Shown here piece by piece: positions 1 to 10,740 of a stretch of DNA of 64,000 bases. The notes under the pieces are model-generated. The model had not been told where the DNA came from. It saw only the letters and a list, made by a program, of their open reading frames with translations, and searched no databases. Position numbers and translations under genes: made by a program. Numbering within the stretch: the stretch's first letter is position 1; every line of letters begins with the position of its first letter. This DNA comes from Rhytidiadelphus loreus (lineage: Eukaryota > Streptophyta > Bryopsida > Hypnales > Hylocomiaceae), in NCBI GenBank assembly GCA_947034895.1, contig OX344762.1, positions 13,831,501-13,895,500 of the forward strand, written 5' to 3'.

Positions 1-32
1 TTAATTATTTTGGGCATGGAATCTTCAAACCC

Positions 33-122
33 TTGGAGGGAGTTCAAATTTGGCTTGGAGGGAGTTCAAAATTGGCTTGGAGGGAGTTCAAAATTGGCTT
101 GGAGGGAGTTGAAGGAGGGAGT
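33..122. repeat. 22-base tandem repeat
   Basis: The core ggagggagttcaaaattgg recurs with the same 22-base spacing at 35, 57, 79 and 101, and a shortened fifth unit follows. The array is nearly perfect, so it is young or recently homogenised. It continues directly into a GC-rich minisatellite. Confidence 0.9.
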
Positions 123-156
123 TGAAGACTTGCTTTAAAATTGGAATTTTGAGTGG

Positions 157-275
157 ATGTCCGCGCCCGGACGTCCACGCTTAGGTGTCCTCGCCCTGTT
201 GAGACGTCCGCGCCCCGGCGTCCACACCCTTGCCCACACGTCCACACCCCTGTCCACACGTCCGCGCCCTGACCC
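157..275. repeat. GC-rich minisatellite
   Basis: Degenerate units of about 14-17 bases built around cgtccgcgccc and cgtccacaccc give a GC-rich island in AT-rich DNA. ORFs crossing it on both strands are low-complexity by-products of the repeat, and I do not call them genes. Confidence 0.75.
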
Positions 276-279
276 TTGG

Positions 280-497
280 AGAAAAAATATGCAAGAATTC
301 CGTCCACCAACGATGGGGGGAGTGAAATTGACCTTTAGATTTGAAATTGGCATGGGATTCTTCCTTCCCATGGAGAGAGGGAAAGTGGAGAAAAAATATG
401 CAAGAATTCCGTCCACCAACGATGGGGGGAGTGAAATTGACCTTTAGATTTGAAATTGGCATGGGATTCTTCCTTCCCATGGAGAGAGGGAAAGTGG
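280..497. repeat. 109-base perfect tandem duplication
   Basis: The segment starting with gaaaaaatatgcaagaattc at 281 is repeated from 390 without visible differences, up to gaaagtgg near 497. It is a recent direct duplication next to the minisatellite. The short ORFs across it are the same peptide read twice. Confidence 0.9.
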
Positions 498-1385
498 GAA
501 ACCAATTAATGTAGTCAGCCATTAATTTGAGCCCGGGGAATATCTTGAAGTCAATGGTTGTATTAAGAGGTCCAACCACTTTTTGAGTTGAAAGACAATT
601 CATGGAAGGATGTGTCTCCTTTCATGTGTCGCCCTTGTCCTTCTTCGCTTCTCCAAGGACTTGAAAAATAGTCCCCACACCCAAAAAATGAGATTTCTAG
701 AAAATAAAAACTAACTTGCACACTTTCAAGAAAACAAATATAATTAGATGCTAGAAGTTTTTGGATTCGTAACGGAAAACAAGGTACACATTTTTTAAAA
801 TTCAAGTTGAAGACTTAAAGGATGAATTTTAGAGTTCTCCAAATAGAAACTAAAACGGTTTGGAGTTTCCTAAAAAAATGAAACACAAGTTATATTTTGT
901 AGAGTTCTAATACTTCTCAATTATTTTTTATAATTGGATCTACAAGGGTTTTGAATTCACATCATTAATGTATTACAATGTATTCAAATGTAGTTTAAGG
1001 GTTATTTTTGAAAATAGAGGCTACAAGGATTTGGAAAGGAAACAAAGTTTTGAAACTCGGGGGGATCACTCCTTGTAATTTAAGGTATACACATGAGTTA
1101 AGAGGGTATTTTATGTGGGGCTATTTACCTTAATTATTGCATTTAAGATGACCGTATTTTTACATAAAAAGCTAAAAAGGGCATATTTCCAATACCTTAT
1201 AGTTTTTATAAATTCATTCATGCAAGTTTTTAAATGGATCTATCTTATATATAAAATTTAAATGTCCAATTTTCTCCCACCCCCACCCTTCTTCACAAAT
1301 TTTCTCTTCCATCTACTGCAACTATGTATAGGGTAGACATTGTGAAATTAACAATAATCAATTGAATTCAAGTGGCAATTTTTAA
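498..1385. other. AT-rich DNA without a gene
   Basis: I find no credible coding sequence here. A short motif, ctcggggggatcact near 1057, recurs near 42470 in another gene-free part of the window and is probably a fragment of a shared dispersed repeat. Confidence 0.5.
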
Positions 1386-2242
1386 CCCATAAAGGCCAAT
1401 TGTCCATGGAATGAACAATTGAAACTTTGGGTAGGTCCCTATGAAGTCAATTTTGGTCAAATGTTCATAAAATTTTGACACAAGATGTGAACATGTATCT
1501 TCTTAGTGGAAATATAATTTCTTTCTGCCCTAAATTTTTTTGGTAGCCCTTGCAATTTGAGCATCTTTGGGGCGTCTTTTGCAAAAAATCTCATCAACTA
1601 TTGAAATTTGGCATACAATTATAAAAAATAATTTAGTTCTCAAATCACATTCTCAAAGGAGTCAAACTTTATTAGCTATGTTAGGATGGCTTCAAGAAAA
1701 ATAACCTTTTCTTCTAACCTCAAGCCCTATTATTTTGCAATATGTGAAGTCAAAGTTTTTGAAAATTTTCCCAAATATTCTAAATATTTGTCTCTAATTT
1801 TTAACCATTTGGATTCCAAATTAAAAAATATCTTTTTGCACAAGAAATCATCAAAAAAAGACTAGTGTATTGCCAATGCATTTAACCTCTTTGCATTGCA
1901 AGTTGATTCAGATTTTTTATGAGTGAATCCAACATCATATATTTATGAATAGTCAAAATCCTCATTTTTGTGTAGACCAAATATTTTACTCTAAGAGGGC
2001 TTGAAGTTTGTTGATCCTAGTTTGCAAGAATGAAAATAATTTTTTTTTTCTCACTTCAAACATTATAATCTTTCAATCCACATGGTCAAATGGGCTGAAA
2101 TTGTTTCTACACGTTATTATAACTACATAATACACTTTTATACAATTGGATTTTTTTCAAATCATTTTTTATTTTAGACAATGCATCAAAATTAGCAATT
2201 TTGGATTCTTCCTCTTCCAAAACACCCTCTAGTCTTTAGGGG
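1386..2242. mobile_element. TTAA-flanked non-autonomous DNA element (copy 1)
   Basis: The element is about 857 bases. Its left end reads CCCATAAAGGCC and its right end is the complement of CCCCTAAAGAC. TTAA lies directly outside each end (1382-1385 and 2243-2246). The interior has no ORF of use and resembles the copies ending at 4245, 28221 and 38663, for example a block around 'gcaatccacatggtc'. A TTAA duplication with CCC-starting ends is the hallmark of the piggyBac superfamily, so the call is a piggyBac-like miniature element. The superfamily is inferred from the ends alone because no transposase is present. Confidence 0.7.
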
Positions 2243-2246
2243 TTAA

Positions 2247-3559
2247 TAACATCGAACACTTTAGAATTCCCATTGAAACTATTCCATGAAAATCTCATTC
2301 AATATGAGTGTGATTAACACATAAGGTAGCAACACCCATAACCGTCAAATTAAGCAATTCAACATAGTTGGAGGCACTTTTTTCTAGAAATAATATTCTT
2401 TTAGTATTAGCAACTGAAAATCATGAATTTTCAAAAAAAGAATTAGAATTTTTGGATAAGGCATCTAATTTCTGTGAATTTTCAAAGTAGAACTCACTAA
2501 GGCACCCTAAACCACACTCTACTAAAGTTGCCTTGATTGTAGTTCCAAAATCTAAAAAAATCAGAGCCTACCAACCACAATTAAGAATTAGCACGGTTTC
2601 AAAGTACATTTGGAGACACTTTAAGGGAACTCTACTATCGAAGTATGGGTACACTAATGGTTATGGGCGTTGCTACCTTATGGCTTCAAAGCTTAGAGTT
2701 AAATGAACTATTAATTCTATCTTCATATTGTACAATTTTTAGTTTGTTGAACCCACTAAGGTAAATCTTCCTATTCATACAATGTGACAATTTTTCCACT
2801 TTTAGTTGATGTCTTACATTTACATTTAATTTGTTTTTATATAACACTACAGGTACCATGGCACAATTTTAGTGGACCGCCTTTCATCATAGATTTTCTT
2901 GAATATGTCCATTTTATCACCCATATGAAATTATTTGTCTACATCTATACTCATCATATTATGAAAAATTTGCATGACTTCTATTTGTCAAGGCTAACTT
3001 ATTAATAAAAATTCCTATTATATGATGTTTTTACATACCCTAATTTATATATATTAGAGTGTGTAGCATTTCATGAACCTTATAGTAGCTCTACAAATTA
3101 TATAAAATTTGCCCCCTTTGAATTAAATGAACCCTATCTTTTAACTCACATAGTGTTCTAAAAACTATAAGTGTTCCCTCCAGGAATAGAACTCTTGAGC
3201 ACTAATTTTAATTTATATACCTCATCATTCTCATGTACATTGTTGTACATCCTAGTGATCCTACCACAGTACCACCTCATATGCATATAAATATATAATG
3301 AACTCCCATTTCTACTCTCAAATGCAAAACATGATGATACATTATTGCTTAGATACATGATGACATAATGACACATTTTTGCTTAGAAAAGCATCAAGCA
3401 TGTGTATTTCACGGTTGCTACAAATTTCATACATAAAGATACGGACATATGGTGAAAATCTTGTAATATGCAATTTGGTCTTTCTTCCATCATGACAATT
3501 GTATGACTTCTGTGAATTTATGAATGTGTAGTAAACAAAGTAGCAAACAACTAATTATG
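2247..3559. other. AT-rich DNA without a gene
   Basis: There are only short AT-rich ORFs without domain content. I see no inverted-repeat ends of the families recognised elsewhere in the window. The missing left part of the element that ends at 4245 may lie here in decayed form. Confidence 0.4.
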
Positions 3560-4245
3560 TTTGAAATTGATTTTCTAGAGTTTGATATACACAAAAAGCT
3601 TAGAATCATTATGTTTTGATCAATGAGTCAAAAATTATGAGGATTTTTTGTTTGCGGGCAGTTTTGGATTTCCTACTCTAAAATAAACTTTGACATCCTT
3701 TATCTTATCCAATTTTCAATATTTTTGGACAAAAATAAAATTATAGGATGTAGATACATTATTACAACATTTCGACCATTGGGATTGGAAATTTTCAATT
3801 CCATATTTAAATTGTAAATAATTTAGTATTTTTAATCATTCTCTACTACTACCTACTTACTATTTTTTTCCTATATGTTGTACTATTCCAAATGATCTGA
3901 AATTTTTCAAGCATGTGGCCAACTTGTCTAGGAAAACAAATCCAAAGAAGCACCACCATTTAGGTCATTTTTTCATAGAAATGTGAGCTTGTGAAGTGCA
4001 GCTGCCCTGCTTTTCGCAGGGTCAAAAAAATGATTTTAGTTAATTTCAAATTTTGAATGCTTATATCTTGCAATCCACCCGGTGGAAATGTCTGAAATTT
4101 TTACCACATGTTTTTAATACTATATAATACAACATCCTACGGTTAGATATGTCAGAAAAAGTTTTTTTTCAAAATTTTGGTAGTTGTACTAGAAATGACA
4201 GTTTTAGAGAGTTTTGGTGAAAACATAGAGACGGTCCTTTAAGGG
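3560..4245. mobile_element. TTAA-family element, left-truncated (copy 2)
   Basis: From about 3560 the sequence runs parallel to 27570-28221, with shared blocks such as cctactctaaaataaacttt and accattgggattgg. It ends ggtcctttaaggg followed by TTAA at 4246-4249. The matching left end is missing, so the copy is truncated or its start has decayed. It abuts the transposase-like pseudogene that begins a few dozen bases later. Confidence 0.65.
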
Positions 4246-4305
4246 TTAAAAAAAGTCAACTTAGTGTTGACCACATCGGACGGGCAAACCGGACGTCCGT
4301 CCGGT

Positions 4306-6583
4306 ATGACAACCCTGGGTGAGTCTGGATATTCTGCCATTGTGGATTCCTTCCGCTTAAATCAGAAGGGCAGTTTTGCACGTGTCATCATGGTTAATCC
4401 TTTGCATGATAAGCTACCAAGACTAGTTCTTGTTGTGTCTTGTACGTGCAACTGCTTTGATTCAACTTGGGTGAGAAATCAGTGGAAGAGTATTGACGGT
4501 TTTTGGCAAGCAAGTTGTGGCATAGTGGTTGGGCCAGTTATAGGACATGCCTCAGACGGAGACTCAAGGAGAAGACAACTGATGGTGAAAGATTACACCA
4601 GCAAGGTGGGTTTCAGGTATGAAATTCCGTGGCAAGGATGGTCTTTGTCGTGTGAATGGTTGGGGGAAAATAAAATTCAGGGCTTGCATGATCAGGATTT
4701 CATCCATAATGGGAAGAAGCTAATTAACCCACTTAATAGTGTTGTTAAAAACCTGCAATTAGGAGTTGATGTGTGTTGTTTAAAGCATCTTGGGCAAGTT
4801 TACCAGAAGTTTTCCATAGATCAGCATGGTTTAAGAAAAGAAGATGTGCAACGCATAGATAGACAAAATTGGGGTAGTGCACAACGCATTTGCGCCAAGA
4901 AAGCTAGAACTTGCTTGCATGAGTTGCGAAATAGCAGAGATGTTCATCAGGAAAGAACACTAGGGACGGAATTGTATTTGGAAATATGTGCCAATTACAT
5001 TGACATTTTCCTCTCTGTTTTGTTGAGTCTACGACAAAGGGTTGTACTTGCCAGCAAAGTCTCATTTTTCTTCCGGATTTGGAAGTTGTGGTTCAAGTAT
5101 GGGGACCACGGTGTAGGAAGAAACACAAAGACACCAACTTTGCAAGAATGCTTTGTTAGCAACCAGTGCTACCTTGACGTACAACTTTCATGTCACTTTG
5201 TAGTATTGCTCATAAGGTATTTTCGAGATGCATTCTCTCACTTGCCGGTTCCATTTCACCTCACAGGATCTGATTCATGCGAAATTTTCTTTAGCAAGGT
5301 GGGGGGGAATGCATGGCATGTAGAGAGTTTATGATTTTCAAGAATTGGTGGGCTGTGCTAATACTGTGAACCAGCTTGCAGCAATTGAGTATGGGGAGAA
5401 TGGTTTGCACTTCGACAGGGCACATAACAAGCAGCGGAACATATGGGCTGAGTTGCATCCTCTAGAACCTGGACAGGCCGTTGCAGATTTGGCAGACTAC
5501 AATCCACTTGCGACAGATGAAGACATAGTTGCAGCGTTGAAGGAAGGATTGAAGGCAGCTCAGGCGTTGCTCAAGGTGTTGAATATGGCTCCGTCCACTT
5601 ACGCAAGGAACAAAGGCTGGTTTTTGCAGCCTTGGGAGGTGGAGATTGCTGATCCCAAGCACTGGGCGTATGTACCGCTCGCCAAACCGGTCCCTGGAGA
5701 AGATGGGGACGCTGAAGTCTTGAGGGAGTCCATTCCGTCCCAACTTGAAGGAGAAAGTAGCGACATTGAAGAAGAAAACAATGACACTGACATGACGGAA
5801 GAAGATGCTCTCGTACAAGATCCCCATGAAGATATTAGAGTTGCAGAAGAAGAATGCAGGGATGCCATTTCCCAGATGCTTGCTTGTGCAGAGCCAAGCG
5901 AGCCCGTCATGACAAATTTGAGCACCCTAAAACCAAAGATTGATCCGGTTGTTGATTACCAGGGGAAGTCCATATTCAAGTCAACCTTGGTAGTCGAGTT
6001 GAATGGAAATCCCTTCTTGTCAAAGGACCGTTTAACTCGGATTAAAAATTCAGTCTACTGTAACAACGTCGAGGATTACCTGTCCGCTGCCAATTCAAGC
6101 ACAACTTGTTTTCTTGGACTTGGAAGTGATGTTGGTGTGCTATTCGTGCAATCTTCCAACCTTAACCAATCTTCTGCAGTCCAAACAGCTCAGAGGAGGA
6201 ACCGCGGATCTGCTCGGCTTGGACAACCCACTGCAATGTCTGCTGGTGTGGATGTTGGGACTTGGTGGCTCGGACGAGTCCAGAAAATGCGAAGGAGGGT
6301 TGGAAACAAGTGGGGATTGTGCAAGAACCCGATTGATTTCATGTCCCACAACGCCCCAAGTAAGAAGGTAAGTTCTACACCATCAATTCAAATTATGTTG
6401 AATTGGTTCAAAACAACAGCAGGGAGAAACAAATTCAAGTATGATGTTACTGACACACAATGGATTGACATTGATAGTGTGATTTCCACAATAGCCCTTT
6501 TGTTTAACTCTAGAAGTAATGTTTACACACTAGAAGAGCATGACAGGGATGTTCTAGACGAATTTGTATCCAAAAATTCTTGA
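4306..6583 (+). pseudogene. transposase-like gene, frameshifted
   Basis: Two adjacent ORFs in different frames (about 4306-5334 and 5345-6583) look like one protein. The first contains ASDGDSRR (D codon 4555), LHDQDFIHNGKK (D codons 4690 and 4696) and GSDSCEIFFS (E codon 5281). This D...D...E order, with E in a DxxExFF context, is what RNase H-fold transposases of the P/THAP9 or hAT-like type show. The assignment is inference. Frame is lost at a run of seven G (5301-5307). In the restored frame a TAG lies at 5321, then coding resumes (VYDFQELVGC...). The second part has an acidic stretch around 5750-5830 and a basic WLGRVQKMRRR segment near 6270. A GTAAGT donor-like site lies at 6369. No N-terminal DNA-binding domain is visible, and the TTAA element lies immediately upstream. 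The gene is best read as a decayed transposon gene. Confidence 0.6.
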
Positions 6584-7373
6584 TCGTTGTTCCATTGTTT
6601 TATCTTGTTGTCCTCGTGCTCCCTTCATTATGGGCTTGTTTGTTTTGCTTGGTTCTAGTTGGACTGGGTTTTTGTGCTTCGCTACATTGGTATGGCAGGT
6701 GCTTCGGCTAGTTGGGGAGCTGCAGCAGGTGTTTTTGGAGTTCGAGGTAGATTTTTCCACCCGAAACCCGAAACTAGTTTAATGAATCTGTTCACAAAAC
6801 TGCCTTACATTTTTTCATGAATCATTGAACTGAAGCTGAATTTAAAGCCAGTTCATATAAAATGCAAGATTTCTAAAGTAGCGTCTGCACTCTGCACTAC
6901 ATTTCGGGCTAAGTTATCAGAAAATTTAATCTTCCCTTATCAGAAACAATGCCTTTTTTAAGAAGTGATTGGTCACAAATTTTCTGTCGTTGGTGAGATT
7001 TGAATTGTGGGCTGATGTCAATTCTGTCTCTACCCAGATCCTGATCACATTTTGTTTTCTGAAAATTGACTGCTTTAGCCGCCTTGGTGTTGTCTTGTCT
7101 TGCAGATTAAGGACTACTGGGGGTCATTCAAATCCTCCCCATGTCATTCCAAGGATCCTCTTCCTGATCTGCGTCGGCGCCTTTGTAGTCCAAGTCATGT
7201 CTTCATTTCGGGATGTGTTGGGCTGTGCACTTTAGGGCGCATCCAGGAATTGTTGCTTTTTTGTGCCTTTCTCTTGTGATTTTGCAGTCACTGCTCACTT
7301 GATCATTTTGCGAATTCCTAGTGCGCTCATCCATACTGTATTGGAGAGCTTGAAGGAATCTTGGCAGTATTCA
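6584..7373. other. spacer between two ORFs
   Basis: No gene is recognised. The composition is less AT-rich than the flanking repeats. The stretch holds splice-like sites (for example ttgcag near 7105 and 7287), so it may be an intron or untranslated region linking the transposase-like relic to the ORF at 7374. Confidence 0.35.
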
Positions 7374-7886
7374 ATGGAGAACGTGGACCTTGTAGGGATC
7401 ATGCGTGACTGCATGCTGCCTTTAGTGGCCAGCCTTCCTACCGATGAGTGGGTGCGTGCATTCATTGATGATGAATCCACATTGGCGCTCCTCCCACGTT
7501 TGGCAGTTGCTTGCAAGGAATGGAGGAACGTTGTGTTTGAGCTCACCCGTTTTGCTGCTCTACGTGTTGCCATGGCAGACTTCATGTTACTGAAACCTCG
7601 TGGAGTCTCTCGTGTTGGCTCACACAGCAGGAAGAAGGAGATGGCGTGGATCGCTGCCAAGTATGAAGGCGCCTTTTTCATTCTTTCTCGTTCCTGGGCT
7701 TTGAAGGTGGATGTGTCGGAGCGTTTGCGAGTGGCACCACTTTCCGACCTGTTGAGCTTGGAGCTGCAAAGTCTTTGTTCGAAGTTGCAGGCGGGCTGGG
7801 GCGTCACACAACTGGAGCTTGTAGCAGGAGTGAAGTTGCAACCAACCTCTCGCACATGGATTACACCCTCACAGCGTGCCACTTGA
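7374..7886 (+). CDS. unrecognised protein with an F-box-like segment
   Basis: The ORF encodes 170 residues. I chose ATG 7374 because the residues before it look like translated upstream sequence, while MENVDLVGIM opens the coherent part. Residues 37-56 (LALLPRLAVACKEWRNVVFE) resemble the second half of an F-box (LP.. hydrophobic, then C+.WR). An F-box would recruit the protein to an SCF ubiquitin ligase, but the N-terminal half of the domain is not clear, so this is only a resemblance. A basic stretch SHSRKKE follows. The ORF lies 0.8 kb downstream of the decayed transposase-like gene on the same strand, so it could be a second ORF of the same element, a 3' exon, or an independent gene. Confidence 0.4.
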   Translation: MENVDLVGIMRDCMLPLVASLPTDEWVRAFIDDESTLALLPRLAVACKEWRNVVFELTRFAALRVAMADFMLLKPRGVSRVGSHSRKKEMAWIAAKYEGAFFILSRSWALKVDVSERLRVAPLSDLLSLELQSLCSKLQAGWGVTQLELVAGVKLQPTSRTWITPSQRAT

Positions 7887-8477
7887 TGTTGTGTTTTAGT
7901 GGTTCTAAGGTAAGCTCAATTTCCATTTTTTGTAGAAAAACATGCTCCTCCTGTTCCGAGCTTTTCCACCCTAATTTTGAGGCATTGGTTGCACTTTGTG
8001 GCAATGGCAATTCTTGCTCCTCCTGCCCAGTTGTGTTCTCAGCACTTAAAATGATGCTATTATTTCTTGTTTGTTGTGTAGGTGGTGGAAACTACATTTT
8101 TTGGCGGATATTATTTTGAGACTTTACAGTAGCATGTGCGCTGTCATTTTCTTCTTTTTCTGTAACCATGGTTTTGTGCAAGTTATGGTTGCCCAGTACG
8201 TTATATTTGAACTTAGAGCTTTACCATTTTTTTACTGTTGCCATAACTTTCCCAAAACTTCGCTTGCATTGTGTTGATTCTAATGTGTTGATGAACACAA
8301 TACTGATATATGCATTCCAAGTTACCTTGCATTTTACAGTCAATCATTGATGCTTGCATTGATACTAAATGATTCAAAATTGTTTTAGTTTCAACACTGT
8401 GCTTTGCAGGATCTGATTCATGCTTTATTTTCAGTAGTGGATGCTTTGTATGTTTTGAGCCAGCTTTGTATGTTCTG

Positions 8478-8612
8478 TAAAGGATGTTGAATGTTTTGTA
8501 TGTTTTCTAAAACATTGTGAATGTTTTGCAATATTTTTTTTAAAGGATGTTGAATGTTTTGTATGTTTTCTAAAACATTGTGAATGTTTTGCAATGTTTT
8601 TTTTAAAGGACT
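8478..8612. repeat. 63-base tandem repeat
   Basis: Units beginning taaaggatgttgaatgtttt start at 8478 and 8541, and a partial third starts at 8604. They are nearly identical. No coding role is apparent. Confidence 0.85.
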
Positions 8613-8741
8613 TGTCTCCTATTTGCTTTGCAACTAAAAAGTTTCTGCTTTATTTTAATTCTTTGAATAGCACCCATATGAGCACCCAATGACAAAAATC
8701 TTCCTTTATGTATCATTTGGTTTCAAGGCACACAACAAATA

Positions 8742-8897
8742 AGGTAAACTACCCCATTGCGGACAAAATGGGAGCATGCCCATTGTGGGCAAAATTGTAA
8801 TGGTAGTGTACATTCAAGTTCCGAAATGTACACCACAATTACCATTTTGCCTACCATGGGCATGCTCCCATTTTGTCCGCAATGGGCTAGTTTACCT
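8742..8897. mobile_element. hairpin miniature inverted-repeat element
   Basis: The ends are long complementary arms. The left arm starts aggtaaactaccccattgcg, and the right arm ends with the matching ...cgcaatgggctagtttacct. The arms cover most of the 156 bases, with a short middle around 8815. The AGGTAAAC ends are shared with the larger element at 26448-27228. TA precedes the left end, but the right flank reads GA, so the target duplication is not preserved. Confidence 0.75.
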
Positions 8898-8992
8898 GAA
8901 AGCAAGCAAATATAACCTAAGTTTATTCATGAGACAAACTTCTCACCACATTTTTTTCCACAATGTGTGTATACTTGTAGACCCATGAGCCA

Positions 8993-9130
8993 AACCAAGT
9001 TCTCTAGTAGTGAGTAGGGAAAAAAAAATGAGAGTGTAAACCAAGTTCTTTAGTAGTGAGTAGAGGAAAAAAAATGGGAGTATAAACCAAGCTCTCTATA
9101 AATGAATAGTAAGAAAAAAAAGGAATGTTC
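8993..9130. repeat. 46-base tandem repeat, three units
   Basis: Units starting aaccaagttctctagtagtg begin at 8993, 9039 and 9085. Each ends in an A-rich run. The third is the most diverged. Confidence 0.8.
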
Positions 9131-10740
9131 AAAAAAATGTAGTAGAAAAAAAAATTGAAGTAAAAAAGCATATGATATATTCATGGCAATTGGAAATTAT
9201 AAGTAATGTATGGCCCTTTTTTAATGAACCAAATTAGAAAATTACATAACCATAGGGTGCCAAAAAAAAAAAAAAAAAAAGTAATACCCCCCTATAAATT
9301 AGTGGGTGTTCGCACCTATATCCTTATTTTTTTCGAGGAGTGCACCCCCGGAGCTCCAATCTTACAAACTCATGCTACAAATTGTGCATGTCAATTCTAT
9401 TGAGCCCATTGCCAAGATTCTCCAAATGAATAGTGATTTCCTCTTCAACTTTTCCAATTGTAATCAAATGAAAAGAAACAAATCTCATCAAAAACAACAT
9501 ACTACTCAAGGTCCTCATCCTACTCCAAAAAACTAAAACGGCCATAGTCATTACACTAGCATAATTTTATAAATTGGAGCATGGAATGTCAACTAGAAAT
9601 GGAATGGGTTTCAAAAACTACCCTTGGGGAATTACAACAATCTGATAAATATCTCAAATTCAAATCTACTCTAAATAGTAGAGCTCCAAGGTTGTACTTT
9701 AGGTATCAATATTTCAACTATGAATTAAAGCCCTTGACAATGCCTTTCACGGCGATTGCAAGAAACACTTGTCCTATTTCTTGTCCCCTTGCCCTTAAAA
9801 ATTGGCTTCTTGCTCATAACTTTTGCATTGTTTGTCCATTTGGCATGAAATTTGGAATGAAAGTAGATGCTAAAGTTACAGACCTTGAGTAATTTTTAAA
9901 TTTAAAAAAAAATTAGTTTACTATTTTTTATCTACCTCTGATTGGGTGTCTAACTTGGCCATTTTGGAGGGTTTTAGTCCTATTTTTTAACCAAAAATGA
10001 GAATTTGAAGCCACAAATTAGACATGTTGGAGGTCTACTAACACGAAAAGGGCTGACGATGAGTTTTTATGAAAATAGCATCATGTCGATTGCACACATG
10101 GGGTCAAAGTGACCTTCCTTTGCGTGAAAGCTATGAAGAGGAAAAAAATTTCCTTCATGAATTTTTTGGTGCAATGCGAGCGCAATCTTTTCTAGAAAAA
10201 TGAATTTTGTTATGAATTTTTTTTGAATTATTAAAAATGAAAATCTCTACAGACCCCTTTTCTACTGTTTTCTACTCCTAGTGGCTTCTACAGTACTTCG
10301 TAGTAGTCTGTAGTACTGCATAGTACAACATAGTACTAAATCAATGGTATAGATCTGCAGGCGTCTTCAATCAATGGTACAGATTTGTCGGGGCGCTTCT
10401 AAAACATAATATTAGTAGTATTACATAGTACAACCAGCCCTATGGCCAAAAAACACAGTTTTGAATGAAAAACATGAAGTGTTTCTTGCAACTACCCTTC
10501 AATTAAATATATATAGCAGGTTGAGAGATGACAAAGATTTTAGATGTACATTCATTCTAGATGTTAGACACTTAGGCCCATGAGGACTACTTGAACAAAT
10601 AGTAATTCATTTCACTACTTGAAAGTTCTAACATTTGCCCTTAAACATCCCATTTGGAAAATAGTACTCAAAGTGTACAAACTAATAAGTAGGTCAATGT
10701 TTCAATCACAAAACTCTTAGAAGTCATGAATTTTGAGGTT
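9131..10740. other. gene-free AT-rich DNA
   Basis: The stretch contains a run of about 19 A near 9265 and a block rich in tagtac / gtacta motifs at about 10280-10430. Similar motifs occur at 54330-54460. ORFs here lack domain features. Confidence 0.45.
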
